Source of the DNA: Eurosta solidaginis
Lineage: Eukaryota > Arthropoda > Insecta > Diptera > Tephritidae
Length of the DNA stretch: 64,000 nt
Direction: 5' to 3'
Assembly (NCBI RefSeq): GCF_040869045.1
Contig: NC_090321.1
Coordinates: 93,974,603 to 94,038,602 of the forward strand
The notes under the pieces were generated by a model. It was given only the letters and a program-made list of their open reading frames with translations. It ran no database searches and had not been told where the DNA came from. The position numbers were made by a program, and so were the translations under genes. Shown one piece after another: positions 1 to 11,148 of the stretch (its first letter is position 1; each line of letters starts with the position of its first letter).

Positions 1-47
1 GCTGTCAGAAGAGGAACTGTTGAATAATTCCAGAGCACAATAAGAAC

Positions 48-899
48 ATGGCCAAGTTAAGTGATTTGAAGATATAGCAGCTCAAAAAGGAGTTGGAGAA
101 CCGCAGGTTGAATACAACCAACAATAAATCCGAACTACAAACACAACTCCGGGAGCAATGGAATCAGAAGGAATTAATGTGGAAGAGTATATCTTTCATC
201 TTGATAGCGATGAAACAACAAAATTGGTGGAGAAAAACGAAATACCACATACAAAGGCGAACACAGACTTCAACATGATATTGGCTACAATATCGGCTCA
301 AATGTCATCACAATTATCCACAAACATGTCATTGCGTTACATGGAAGAACAGAAAACGTATATGTAATCACAGCTGGATGAACAGGAGACTCCTTTAACA
401 TGCTGTAGAACGACGTTACGGAAGCGAACACGGGAAACAGATCTACCAAATAGAATTGCAAAACCGCTACCAAAAAGCTAACGAGACATTGCAGGAGTTT
501 GCTTCGGATGTTGAATAATTGGCTCATGTCGCAAATGTGAACACACCCGTGGAATACACCGAGAGGGTTAAAATTCAGAAATTTATAAATGGAATACGGG
601 ACGTCGAAGCGAATCCAAAACCAAAATTTGCTGAACCGGTATCACATGCACTAACTCAGGAAAAAGCCTCACTTTTGAGTAAGCTAGCATACAAAGCTCA
701 TCGCTTGGAGGTGGAGAGGTCATACACAATATTGGAGGCACTGAAAGGATCCCAAACGCGGAGTGATAGAGTAATCAACTGCTTCAAATGCGGGAAGCCA
801 GGTCACATTGCACGCCATTGCGGTCGTAATCTTAGTGGTAAGAACAGTATGGGTGGTCTTAAATACAAAGCTGGAGAAAATGAGCAAGAGCGAGCCTGA
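48..899 (+). pseudogene. Gag of gypsy family C, copy 1 (broken)
   Basis: Structural capsid/nucleocapsid polyprotein of a gypsy-type element. The N-terminus, beginning MAKLSDLKI at 48, has the charged helix-turn-helix look of a SAP nucleic-acid-binding domain and reads into an in-frame stop within ten codons. A frameshift near 155-160 moves the frame, and a further stop lies near 366. The C-terminal part from 519 is open to 899 and contains an intact CCHC zinc knuckle (CFKCGKPGHIARHC) near 780-821. Family members pack and chaperone genomic RNA in cytoplasmic particles; this copy cannot make full-length protein. Confidence 0.75.
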
Positions 900-1361
900 T
901 GTAAAAGTCGAGAGCTAGCTCCAGCTGTTGAATGTTCCGTTACCTCTGTATCACAAATCGGAAGAAAATCTAGCAGACCCTCCGTAAGAGAATATGTGGG
1001 GGGCAAGGAGCTTTTACTGACTATAGATACGCGCGCATCTCATTCCTTAATCCGATCTGATTTGGTCAACAGGAGAGTAAAACTATTAGATGGAGCAAGA
1101 TTACGTAAGGTCACTGACGAGTATAGCCAAGCCCAGGGAGAAGTGGTATGTGAAGTTTTAATTGGGAAGATCACGGATCTACACGTTGTGGCAGAGATTG
1201 TTGATGAAGTCATGTTGGGAGTGGACTTTTTAATTGACCATGGCATCAAGATCGACATGCAAAGAAGGATTATGCGCTATAAGAACAAGGATGTACCACT
1301 TAACTTTAGTTTTGAAAAGGGGCTCAGCAGTAAGCGAGTGCTGGTGGAGGAGATTCGATAA
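900..1361 (+). pseudogene. Retropepsin (aspartic protease) of gypsy family C, copy 1
   Basis: Open from about 996 to 1361. The active-site strand reads LLTIDTRASHSLI, so the canonical DTGA of retropepsins is changed to DTRA: the glycine after the catalytic Asp-Thr is lost. A second hydrophobic strand (VMLGVDFLIDHGI) matches the C-terminal flap/psi-loop region. Copy 2 at 43735-44190 keeps DTGA. The frame stops at 1361 and the pol domains that should follow are deleted. Confidence 0.75.
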
Positions 1362-1403
1362 AGACCACAAAAGCCAAAAGCAGTAGAAATGGAAAATATT
1401 GGT

Positions 1404-1488
1404 GGTGGAGTTATTTATTCGACAGTTCAGCGATTCGAACGTTATAAGAGAGTGCATAAATATAAGAAATTTCCCAAAACTCGTTACA
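1404..1488 (+). repeat. 3' end fragment of family C LTR
   Basis: The segment from gtggagttatttattc to cgttaca matches the last ~85 bp of the LTRs ending at 42443 and 45207. Only this terminal piece survives, so the internal deletion ends inside the LTR. Confidence 0.8.
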
Positions 1489-2094
1489 ATATTATTTTGG
1501 TACTCTTTCCAACTTTTAATTGTTTCTAGTACACTGAATGAAATGAAGCTAGTAAAATCAATGAATCAGATGTTGTTCTTTAATTAACAATTATTCAGTA
1601 AAATTAATCGCTTTACGGTCTGTATGGTTTGTATGGTCATTTCAACATAAGAAAAATGGTTGGCCTCAAGTTAACAATATTTTGTAAAGATGTCAGATTC
1701 TCAATCAATCTAACTGATTTTTCTATTAAAGCAAGCAGCCACACATTTTGTCAATACGCTTTGTGCCAATACGACAATATAAATTTTTCTAGTTACTACG
1801 GAGTATTCAAACTTTTGTATTCCTGTAAGTATTCTAAAGCTATGATTTGCAACAAAAAAAATTAGTTGGAATATTTTTATGGGCGTGGCAGGCATTTTTT
1901 GACTTAAAACCCTTTTCCTAAAATGTAGATACCCGGGTATGTGAATGTGAATTGGCTGTGGATATCAATTTTGAATTTGAGTTCCAAAAGATAAGCAACC
2001 TTTGAAGTAAATTATTATGTACCAAATACTAAGCACCAAATGTTTTATTACTTCCTTTATATTGGCTTCGTTTCAAAAAATTTAGCTAAGTGAA
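1489..2094. other. AT-rich stretch without recognisable genes
   Basis: Short open frames only, no family motif, no clear repeat structure seen by eye. It includes a phrase typical of the AT-rich interspersed repeats elsewhere here (gggcgtggcagg near 1880), so it may be old repeat DNA. Confidence 0.4.
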
Positions 2095-2622
2095 CCATGG
2101 ATAGTGAAAATTCAAAAAATCTTCCGAACTTGGAAATTTTGCTTTCTAGTTTTAAACAACTTCCCTATAACCCAGATACCTATAGCTTCGAACGAAGCTT
2201 CGGGCTTTATTGGGTTGGAATATTTAGGATAAAATAGTTTTCTAGATGTGAAAGGTATCAAGAGATTTAGAAAGTAGATTTACAACATGTGGAATCGTGC
2301 GACAACTATATGAGTAAATTCCGGTAGAGCTAGATTTTTAAAACTGAGAACTTATTTCAGAACCCCATGATGATGTAAGATGAGGGGAAAAAATGTTCGC
2401 TAAGTGAAACAGGGATAGTGAAAATTCAAAATATCGTCCGAATTTGGAAATTTTGCTTTTAAGTTCTAAAAAACTTCCCCATAACCCCGACGCCTGAACT
2501 TTGAACAAAGCTTCGAGCTCTGGTAGGTTGCAATATTTAGGATAAAAGAATTTTCTAAATGGGGCAGGGATCGAGATATTGAGAAAGTCCATTTAAAACA
2601 TGTGGAATCTTGCGACCGCTAA
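2095..2622. repeat. Two diverged tandem copies of a ~304-bp repeat
   Basis: Copy one (about 2095-2312) and copy two (about 2399-2622) align along their length: both start gctaagtgaa, share atagtgaaaattcaaaa, ggaaattttgctt, aatatttaggataaaa and end near acatgtggaatc.tgcga. The period is about 304 bp. A relative in inverted orientation lies at 23218-23440. No protein is evident. Confidence 0.7.
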
Positions 2623-3077
2623 TTATCCTTTCCATGGTGAGTTGTAACCGGAAGAGCTCCTCGTTAAACTCGGGAGATCAATCAGGACAAAAAGTTGTGA
2701 GCCGACTTGTGGAATTTTAAAAAACTTCTGGACGAACAGTCTTTACAGACAACTTATTAAATGGAACCTACGCCTTGTTGGTACCCTACATGAACCCTAT
2801 GTGCACAAGGGAATTGCTTCCTTTGTATAAATCAGCATTCAACAAGAACAAACTGTTCTATATGTAAACAAATACTTTGTGCCGAGCACAGTACTGATAT
2901 TTCCAAAAGTATTAATTGTCAATAAATTGATTTTTAACAAAAACCTTTAATCAAATTTTAATTACTGAAGAAAAAGGCGATAATGTTCTCATGAAATTGA
3001 AAGTTTCATCCCACACCATCATGTATGTGCATACCCGGGTGTGAAATCTCTCCGGGAGAGAAATTTCTGCAATATCA
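2623..3077. other. No recognisable feature
   Basis: AT-rich sequence with no supported open frame or repeat that I could identify. Confidence 0.4.
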
Positions 3078-3090
3078 ATAGCCACTGTTA
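3078..3090. repeat. Possible left target-site duplication of LINE 1
   Basis: atagccactgtta here and acagccattgtta at 7858-7870 agree at 11 of 13 positions and bracket the LINE on both sides. Two mismatches fit an old insertion, but chance similarity is possible. Confidence 0.45.
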
Positions 3091-3257
3091 GGTTAGGTTC
3101 AAGTGGCTGCCGTCCACATCGGAGCGGCACACTTAGGCCTTTATAGGCCCATTGTGAAACCACACGGATTTGTTCCTACTCTCCTAATCAAACCACTTCG
3201 TTGAGTTTGTGAAGCTAACTAAGCGTCGTGTATTGACCTCAGCTATATCAGACAGAT

Positions 3258-3966
3258 CTACGAGAAACATCTTGTCCATAAAACGTTGCCTTCTTCTACC
3301 GAGCGCTGGATACTCACAGAGTAGATGCCTAATAGTTTGAGGCTCTTCTTCGTTGCCGCAGCTTCTACAATAATCATTAAATGGAGCGCCAATCTTTTCC
3401 GCATGCGGTCCAAAAAAACATGACCAGTGAGAAGACCTACAACAAAGGAAAGATCCCTCTTACGGAGGGTAAGAAGCTCTCGCGATCTCTTCTCATTCCA
3501 TTCCGGCCACGTGAATTTTGCTGTGTGGCATCTATCATGATGCTTCCACCTGGCTCCCGCTTCCACCAGTAGAGCCTCCTTTATCTTGAGCTTTCAGGTG
3601 GAGAGTGACATGCCCAACCTCTTCCAGGATAGAGAAAGTGGAAGGGAGGTACGCTTTCTTGCAAGCTCATCCGCCATTTCATTACCATTTATCCTTATGT
3701 CCCGGAACCCATAGCAGATGCAGAGTAAACTGCTCAGCCATCACATTAAGTGATCTGCTGCAGCCTAATACAGTTTCAGAATTAGTTGTGACAGATTCAT
3801 GGGCTTTCTGTGCTGCTTGACTGTCTACGAAAATATAAATGTGCTTCTGAGAGACTCCCTTCTGCCTAAGGCAGTCCACAGCGTCTTGTATGGCCGCAAG
3901 CTCGGCCTGAAATACGCTACAGCGAACCTTGTATGTCCAATCGTTCCAAATGGACACCCCCTCCAA
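3258..3966 (-). pseudogene. RNase H domain and C-terminal tail of LINE 1 ORF2
   Basis: Frame 3682-3966 encodes the later part of an RNase H fold: VFQAELAAIQDAV (catalytic Glu), IFVDSQAA (catalytic Asp) and LLWVPGHKD. The next piece, 3258-3566, carries the C-terminal region with a LLTGH motif; in LINE 2 the matching tail has a Cys-rich knuckle. The two pieces lie in different frames. The enzyme would remove RNA from the RNA:cDNA hybrid during target-primed reverse transcription. Confidence 0.7.
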
Positions 3967-4357
3967 CCCTGTAATTCAGTTTAGATCCATCTGTGTAGAT
4001 CTGAATGCTGTTAGTGTGCCAATCAGGGTCCTTCACCCACTCCTGTTCCCTCTCAGGGATTAATATCTCGTATCATTTGTTAAAGTTGGTATGTGGTTTG
4101 CAGAAATATGTTCATTCTGGTATGCAAAATCTGTCGAGAATTTAAGTATGGTTGCAGTGAGACCATGTGGTCAATTTCCTCAGCCTAATAGCTGCACATG
4201 CTGCATATTATATGCCTACTATATCTATAGGTAGTAGGTTCAGTATTACATTCATAGCCTCCGTTGGCGTTGTGCGGATGGCTCCGCTTATGCATAGTAG
4301 TGCAGATCTTTGCAAATTTTGAAGAGTAAGTACCGTCGAGGATTTATTCAGGGCGGG

Positions 4358-5436
4358 TCACCATACCGCCACCCCGTATAGCAATATGGACCTAACTATG
4401 GCCGTGTATATCCAATGGACTATCATAGGGGACATACCCCATTTCCGTCCAATTGCCCCTTTACATGTGTAGAGGGCAACCGTGGCCTTACGGACACGTT
4501 CCGTGGTGTTTTGTGTCCAGTTCAATTTCTTATCAAGTGTGAGCCCTAGGTAGTTGGCGGACTCACTTAACTTCAGCACTGTGTTTGCCATCACAGGAGT
4601 TGAGAGAGGTGGTATCTTATACCTCCTCGTAAACAGCACCAGCTCTGTTTTATTTGGGTTCACGGCCAGACCATTATCAACGGCCCATGATTCGACCTTT
4701 CTTAACTCCACCTGCATCATATCGCAGAGAGTTTGTGGAAACTTCCCACTTATCGCCAAGGCAAGGTCGTCAGCATATGCTATAACTTTACAGCCCCTCT
4801 CCTCCTCCATATCCCTTAGTAGCTGATTCACCGCCAAGACCCACAGCAGAGGGAATATGACTCCACCTTGAGGAGCTCCCCTAATGACGAACCTGCTCAC
4901 CGATACCCCTGCAAGTTCTACCTGCACTACCCTGCATAGCAGCAATTGGTGCACAAGACCCACCAGCTGCGATTCGATGTCCAGATCAGTGAGTACCTTA
5001 ATGATTGAGTCGGGTTTGATGTTATTGAACGCTCCTTCTATGTCTAGGAAGGCTGCCATGCAGTATTCCTTGAAGGAGGCGATATCTCTATGCACGATGT
5101 AATTTCGTGCATTGCCGTTTCCGTTGATTTACCCTTCATATAGGCGTGTTGTGCTTCAGAGAGTTGGTCATTCACAGCCTCTCTGATATATGTTTCCATC
5201 AGCCTCTCTATCACCTTTAGTTGAAACGAAGATAGACTGATGGACCTGAAGTATTTAGGCTTCACGTGGCATGCTTTGCCTGCCTTGAGAATAAATACCA
5301 CTTTAGATATTTTCCATATACGTGGGATGTGGTTTAGTGCCACGACACCTCCTATTATAGCGTATAGCCAGTTAGTGCTACATTCTAGTGATTGTTGCAG
5401 TAACTCCGTCTGGCCCTGGAGTTTTGAATGGTTCAA
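4358..5436 (-). pseudogene. Reverse transcriptase domain of LINE 1 ORF2
   Basis: Two overlapping frames (5044-5436, then 4358-5095) make up most of a non-LTR RT. Visible motifs in order: WKISKVVFILKAGK and RSISLSSFQLKVIERL (fingers), AFLDIEGAFNNI (motif A with catalytic Asp), RGAPQGGVI (motif B), VIAYADDLALA (motif C, YADD intact), and NPNKTELVLFTRRYKIP followed by YLGLTLDKKL (thumb side). A frameshift separates the halves at the overlap. Upstream (5378-5695) the KTPGPDG motif typical of the RT N-terminus appears in another frame. Confidence 0.8.
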
Positions 5437-6640
5437 AATATTGGATGGCCCAAGATATCCTATCTCTTGTAATTCGGTTTTGCAGTATAGGGTGCACTTT
5501 TGCTTGCGTCAAGCTTTGTGTATCCCCTGGTTCATTCCTAGTTGCACCTGGAAAATGTGTATTCAGCAGTAGGTCCAGGGTTTCCTCCCCAGTTTCGGTC
5601 CACGAACCATCAGGCCTTTGCAAGCATCCTGGGGCCGTATTCGCCGATCTGGAAAGTACTTTCCTGAGTCTCCCCCCTTCAGACACTGTTTCCATGCTGC
5701 TACAGAAACCACGCCAGGAGGATCTTTTGGCTTTCCTTAGCTCAAACTTATAATATCTAAGATGTTATTTGTATACTTTCCAATGGTGCTCACATCCAGA
5801 GGCTTTAGCTGCATTGAAAGCGGTGCTACTTAACCTGCGAAGGTTTTCGTTTTGTGAATTCCACCATGGTGGCTTCTTTTTACCCCTTTGAATTCTCTTG
5901 GGACAGACTTTATCTAGTGCCTTGCGGCATGCCCCCGTGAAGTTATTTTCCAGTCTTTCCAGTTCTGGTATGTTACCTGGCGTTTCGGGTACGCTCTCAA
6001 GTGGCAATGTCTTAACTAGTTTCCTATTGTATTCTTCTCAGTTTGTGTTTTTAATATTTCTGGTGGCAGCGCTCTGCTTTTTCACCAAGTCCAAGTCGAA
6101 TTTGATGTAACGATGGCCACAGAATGAGTTGTCCTTAAGGACTCTCCAGTTTCTGACCAACTCCTCCGCATCTTCTGAGGCTAGGGTGACATCGAGAACT
6201 TCCCTTCTTGTTTTTTTAATAAGGGTTGGTTCAGTTCGTCTATTGCTTATGGTTAATTTAGAGTTTGGGTTGAAATCAAATAGTACCTCACCGCTTTCGT
6301 TTTCGTCATTACTTCTCCAGGTGGAGTGGGGCGCATTTACGTCTCCTCCCATTAGCAGTGCACCTGCTTCCACCAGCTTCCTGACGGTCGATGTCGGCAC
6401 CGTCTTGTCATGGGCTAGATAAATTGATGATAGCCTGATTTGACCCATACTTAAGCTCAGGCTGATCGTTGTTGTGTCTTCATCGCTAAGTTGAGGAAGA
6501 AACAAAACACTAAGTTTGGTACTAACAAGTATACACGATCTAGGCTTTCCCGAGCTGCCACAACTTACCAATGTGTAGCCGGTGGATTTGAGTCAGCAAA
6601 TGTTTTGTCCTACCACCCACGGCTCCTCAGCTCCTCCTCC
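5437..6640 (-). pseudogene. Apurinic-like endonuclease and linker of LINE 1 ORF2
   Basis: Frame 6038-6571 encodes most of an exonuclease-endonuclease-phosphatase fold, with MGGDVNAPHSTW (catalytic Asp/Asn region) and DVTLAS. The final motif, SDHR in LINE 2, reads FCGHRYIKF here, so the catalytic Asp before His is lost. The first ~20 residues of ORF2 are not found upstream. The linker continues in 5765-6007 (KKPPWWN) and 5378-5695. This endonuclease would nick target DNA to start insertion. Confidence 0.7.
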
Positions 6641-7857
6641 GTGTATTGAAGGTGTAACCCCCCTATACCTATGGATGAGGTAGACGAGGTGTAGCCGTCC
6701 AACGTATCCGGCTCACTCCCATCTTCCTTCATATCTACGTCCTCGTCGCTCTCTTCTTCTGGCTCCACCTCGGCTGCCAAATTTCTAGCGGCTTTGACGT
6801 CATTACTATAGACCGTTATGGTGACGAAGTCTAGGCCATAGTTAATCTCGCCTCCAAATTCTTCAATACCGATAGCGATTCCTCATTCAGTAGGAGGACA
6901 GCCTAGCTTGTGGCTCTGTCCCTTTTCTCCACGTTGACAACCTTCCATTTGGCGGCTGGCGGCGTCGGGTTGAGGATCCTTATCATATTCAGTATCCTCT
7001 CTGGTTCAGCTGGTTTTGCCGGTAGCCACACCCTTGTTCGTGGCCGTGACGGTATATCCTTGAAGTCAATCGCCCTGAGCTTCACTCCAGGGTAGACTTC
7101 ACCCTCGGATTCTATCGCCTTTTTGTAGAAAGATGCGGACCTCTCGTCTCCGGATGACATAACCTTGATGCTACGCTGGAACCACCCGGCGTCCAGGAAT
7201 GCGCATAAGCATGTCCAGGGTAATGTTTGAAAGCTCGCTCTTCACCCATTTCCATTTGTCTTCCTTGACTGCGCTGTCTTCCTTATTGTCGTCAAGGACC
7301 CCTAGCAGGGGCCCATGCACCTTCGGCAGGCACTACTTCCGCCGACCTTGCCCTTTTGGTTGCCGCTTGTGGCTTCCTCTCTTCTGCAAGACGAAAGTTC
7401 CGTATCACCTTTCCGCCCACTTGATTTCTGCCAGGATTTCTCCCACGTTGTCGCTTTCTGCTCTACCCCCGAGGTCTGGCATTAGTGAGATCTGGTTAGA
7501 ATCCTCTCCTGTGTTTGTATCCAACTTCACCGGAGTGTGGCCGCTCATTTGGCTTTGTGAAGGCGGTGGGTTTCGGCGGTGGACCACGCGGGGCCTGCGC
7601 ACTAGCTTCAACTGAGGCTGCATTCTACACACCTACTGTGTCTATGCTCATGCCAGGAGTATCCCGGAGAACACCCTTTTGCCCTGCCTCACTGCCGCAA
7701 GTTTTTTTTGGGGAGAGGGTTCTGACCCGGCATCGCCCCTGGTCCTGAACCATCCCCTTTTTTGCCATCGTCTGGCGGTTACAATGACCCTGCATCGCAC
7801 TAGTTACCGTTGTGATGGGCAGAAGCCCTCCTGGCATTTGAAGAGCGCCGGTCTCTA
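6641..7857 (-). pseudogene. ORF1 (DUF4780-like) and 5' end of LINE 1
   Basis: The clearest block is 6903-7160, with a stretch DERSASFYKKAIE followed by RPRTRVWLPAKPAEPERIL, which parallels RPRARVWLPAGPSQPEKIL in LINE 2. I recognise this as the DUF4780 type of ORF1 protein, presumed to bind element RNA. N-terminal low-complexity parts are scattered over 7405-7837 in several frames, and the acidic C-terminal tail is near 6700-6800. No single frame spans the protein. Confidence 0.6.
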
Positions 7858-7936
7858 ACAGCCATTGTTACATTTTAACAGTTTTCATTGGTATTTTTAC
7901 GGTGACACTACTCATGCTAACTAACGCATGATCTAG

Positions 7937-8583
7937 GCGGCCACCGTGGTATGATGGCAGCGTACTACGCCGCCTACCTAGTAATATAAATTTTAGAAAA
8001 AGTATCGAAACTGGTACTCATATAAAATACCAGGCATGCTTAACCAACGAAACGATATCATTTCGTTACGATAATCAACGTTAATAAACGAAACGTCGAT
8101 ACTTTTTCTAAAATTTATATCACTAGGTAGGCGGCGTAGTAATTTGACGTTCTTAACGTTATTAAACGAAACGAAATGACTTCGGATCAAAGTATCGATG
8201 CTAGTACTCATACTCAGTAAAAGGTATCGGGTATAATCGATCAAAATGAGTACTTCGGAATTTTTACCAAAAGTGAAGAAACTTTTTTTTTTAATGAGAT
8301 CGTATGTTTTGATTTTAATAGAAAAAAAGTAAGGCAGTTTAAGTTTGGACGAAACCGAACATTATATACCCATCTGTGTGCTCTTACATATATTTGAATG
8401 ATACATTTGAAAACCTTTTTGATCGACTTATGGCGTTTAAAAAAAATTCCAGTTAAAAAAAAAGTTTTTCTAAATAGGGTCGCGGTTTGACAGGCACTCC
8501 GAGTATACTTCTCCCATTGGAAGAGAAGCTGGGTCTAAATTTCCTCGGAGATAAGTCGCGTCAAATATTTTTTGTATCGCATC
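7937..8583. repeat. SINE-derived foldback with internal hairpin
   Basis: 7937-7963 is the tRNA-like head of the local SINE family (ggcggccaccgtggtatgatggcagc). It is followed by a near-perfect inverted repeat, 7964-8007 against 8097-8140 (44 nt, one mismatch), both arms containing the SINE phrase aaattttag. The SINE 3' part resumes at 8463-8583 (tttttctaaatagggtcgc ... ggaagagaagctgggtct). Between them lies AT-rich sequence rich in aacgaaacg. This is a rearranged SINE rather than a gene. Confidence 0.65.
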
Positions 8584-8661
8584 AAACGTTTTGTGGGGAG
8601 ATTAACTAAACAAAACTTTAAATAGAACTTATGTTCTTTGCACTGCAATGGGTGCGACCGA

Positions 8662-9345
8662 TCACAAATTCTCATCAATATCGTCTAACGGGAGTCCAAG
8701 AAAACTTGCAGTTTCAACAGGGGTATACCATAATGAGAGGGGTTTTAGAGGCGTTGGTTCCACATTACAATTAAAGAGATGGTTGGTGCCATGTGGGGAC
8801 ACATTGCAAGCGGGGCATACATTTTGTATGTCGGGGTTGATTCTGGATAGGTAAGAGTTTAACCTGTTATAGTATCCAGATGGAAGTGGAGCTAGAGTGA
8901 CTCGCGTTTCCATGGGGAGTATGCGTTCATCCTCCGCAAGTTTTGTGTACTGTTCTTTGAGTACTAGATTCACCGGGCAATTCCTGTCATAAAGGTCCGA
9001 CGCCTGTTTGTGGAGTTCGCCGAGGTAGATTCTTCCAGCGAGTAGTCTTAAGGCTTGGCGACCATATCGGGGCCGCTTAGCATGCAATGGCTGGCCAACT
9101 ATTTTTTAATTGGCAATGAGCGTTTCTTTGTCTTTTTCCCAAGTACTGGCAGCAAGGGATTTGAGGATTTTATTATGGTTCTGGATTTTCGGTACAATTG
9201 CGGCTGCATGCTCACCAAAATGTAGATCCTGATCGAACGTCACACCCAAGATTTTGGGGTGTAGGACAGTGGGTAGCGTAGTGCCAACGACGTGCATGTT
9301 CAAAATGTTCGACGTTTGGGACATCCATGTTGTAAATAAGGTCAC
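8662..9345 (-). pseudogene. C-terminal region of LINE 3 polyprotein
   Basis: Frame 9106-9345 contains the thumb-side motif PKILGVTFDQDLHF followed by KILKSLAASTWEKDKETL, typical of this RT family. Frame 8662-9087 holds the tail, with RYGRQALRLL, a run ending SGYYNRLNSYLSRINPD and a short Cys/His motif (CPACNVSPHGTNHLFNC). The sequence between the frames is missing residues compared with relatives, and the order of blocks matches LINE 4 at 12310-13228. Confidence 0.7.
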
Positions 9346-9426
9346 GGAGTATTTAGTCGGTGATAATGACAGGTTTCGCGAGGCGAAAAAACTGGAGAGA
9401 TCAGGGAGGTAGCCGTTTATTCTGTT

Positions 9427-10272
9427 TCAAAGCTCATCGATCTGTGGGCCTGGGCCTGTGGCCATTATTGTGCAGTCATCGGCGTAAGAAACGATAGTAA
9501 CTCCTTCTGGTGGCGAAGGTAGCTTTGATATGTAGAAGTTAAACATAATAAACATTAAAAGTGGGAATAGGACACCACCCTGTGACAGCCCTTGTTTAAT
9601 TCTTATTGGTTTTGATGTTTCGTTTCTAAATTGCACCGATGCCTGCCGACCACCCAAATAATTTGCGGTCCACCTTTTAAGACATGGGGGAAGGGTAAAC
9701 CCTTCTAGCGCGAGTACTGTTCTATGGTCGGGGTTTTGATTTAAGCCGCAATTTATCTGGGTGCTAATGGCATTTAGCGCGGTGGCGGTGCTATGGAGTT
9801 TTCTGAGGCCATGCTGATGACAGGCTAGGTGCAAATTTGCTTTGAATTTGGGGGGAAAAATGGCTTCAAGCGTCTTGGCTACTGGCGATAGGAGAGATAT
9901 CGGGTGATATGACTCTCCTATGTTAGCTGGTTTCCCAGACTTTAGTAGCGGGACCACCTTGGCCATTTTCCATTTTTCGGGAATGACAAAGGTGTAAAGA
10001 TACAGGTTGAAGACATGCGCTAAATATTTGAAACCCTCTTTCCCTAGGCTTTTAAGCATCGGCATGGCTATACCGTCTGGGCCCACTGCTTTGGCTGGTT
10101 TAGCATGACCGATGGCGTCCTCAACCTCTTTGGCGGTGATGGTAATTGGAGACGCGCTGAATTTATGTTTATGTGCCCGTCTATTGGCCCTCCGTCTATC
10201 TTTGTCGAACATAGAATGCATTATATATTGTCGGCAGAAAGCGCTGGCACATTTGTTCGCATTCGAGAGCAC
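9427..10272 (-). pseudogene. Reverse transcriptase core of LINE 3
   Basis: 281-codon frame with AVGPDGIAMPMLK, WKMAKVVPLLKSGKP, HPISLLSPVAKTLE, QHGLRK, then RIKQGLSQGGVLFPLL (motif B, the usual PQGG is SQGG) and VTIVSYADDC (motif C, catalytic YADD intact). Motif A is gone: the frame runs straight from HRTVLALEGF to TLPPCLKRW, where LINE 4 keeps DASNAFDTVNHG. The internal in-frame deletion removes a catalytic Asp, so the enzyme could not work. Confidence 0.8.
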
Positions 10273-10400
10273 TTTATAGCCAAAGGCGATGGAAATTTTG
10301 TCCTTGTGCTTAGACGAATTCGATAGGGATTATACGGTGGACCAAAGTTTACCTACACCAGCAGAGAGGTTACAACCGCTTAGGTGATCCTCCCATTTCG

Positions 10401-10992
10401 CTAGCTTGTGTTCATCCACAAGTAATCTGATGCGTTGGTTTTATCCCTTATTTGGGGGTCGCCGGGATCGAGCTGGCTTATAAGGTAACGTTCTCTCGCC
10501 AAATTTGCGGCTTCGGCCGGAAAGTGAGGCCGAGTTTCGGGAATTCTATCGGCGGGAATGAAGCGAGCCGGGGCAGATTCAGTGACGTTTGCGGAAAACA
10601 TGCTCCCACGAAGCCAAGCGGTTGTCTGTAAAAGATTTGAATTCGTCCCACTTTTCTTTTTTAAAGTTTATGAAAGTGCGTTTTTCTGTGACGATGAATT
10701 GGGCGGTACGCTCGAGTGAAATAAGTATAGTCAGGTGGTCGCATGCCAATGTTACCATCGGCTGCCAGTTGACGCAGTTTACGAGTCCTGCGCTCACGAT
10801 TGATATATCCGGCGAACTAGGACAGCTTCCTACCATACGTGTGCGGGCGTCTCTGTTTATTGTGCAGAACGTCGTTTCTTCTATTTGATCCGCCAACATC
10901 TCACCCCTACTGTCTGCCTGCAAGTTTGAATGCCATAGATCGTGGTGGACATTGAAGTCGCCTAAGATAAATCGATTATTGCCTGTGAGCAA
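10401..10992 (-). pseudogene. Endonuclease C-terminal half and linker of LINE 3
   Basis: Frame 10579-10992 carries FILGDFNVHHDLWHS (catalytic Asp and Asn), SSPDISIV and LACDHLTILI; the last corresponds to the usual SDH catalytic motif with Ser replaced by Cys but Asp-His kept. Frame 10401-10601 continues the linker towards the RT. The N-terminal half of the endonuclease is in 11149-11754. Confidence 0.7.
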
Positions 10993-11148
10993 GGCGCTGA
11001 TATTAGGGCGGTATCCACTGGGGCAACAGGTGGCAGGAGTGATGTAGATGTTGATGATTTCTAGATTTGCATCGCCTGACCGGACAGATAAGCCTTGACG
11101 TTCTAAGATATTGTCCCTGTGGCCGATGTCGGGATGAAATATATGATA

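Larger units (their letters stand above)
1..1488 (+). mobile_element. gypsy-type LTR element, family C copy 1 (internal deletion derivative)
   Basis: The window opens at what aligns with the primer-binding region of the better copy at 42446, so the 5' LTR lies off the left edge. Gag and protease remains follow, then sequence jumps near 1385-1404 directly into the last ~85 bp of an LTR ending in cgttaca. Reverse transcriptase, RNase H, integrase and most of the 3' LTR are absent. Assignment rests on alignment by eye with copies at 41934-45207 and 62557-64000, which share LTR ends and the protease. Confidence 0.8.
3091..7857 (-). mobile_element. LOA-like non-LTR retrotransposon, LINE 1
   Basis: Minus-strand element of about 4.8 kb with ORF1 (DUF4780-like) and an ORF2 encoding endonuclease, reverse transcriptase and RNase H in that order. 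The RNase H places it in the I/LOA group rather than jockey or R1, which usually lack it. Its 3' end is marked on the plus strand by aggttaggttc, i.e. a short CCTAA-type repeat, as in LINE 2. Imperfect flanking copies (3078-3090 and 7858-7870) may be the target duplication. Many frameshifts make it inactive. Confidence 0.8.
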
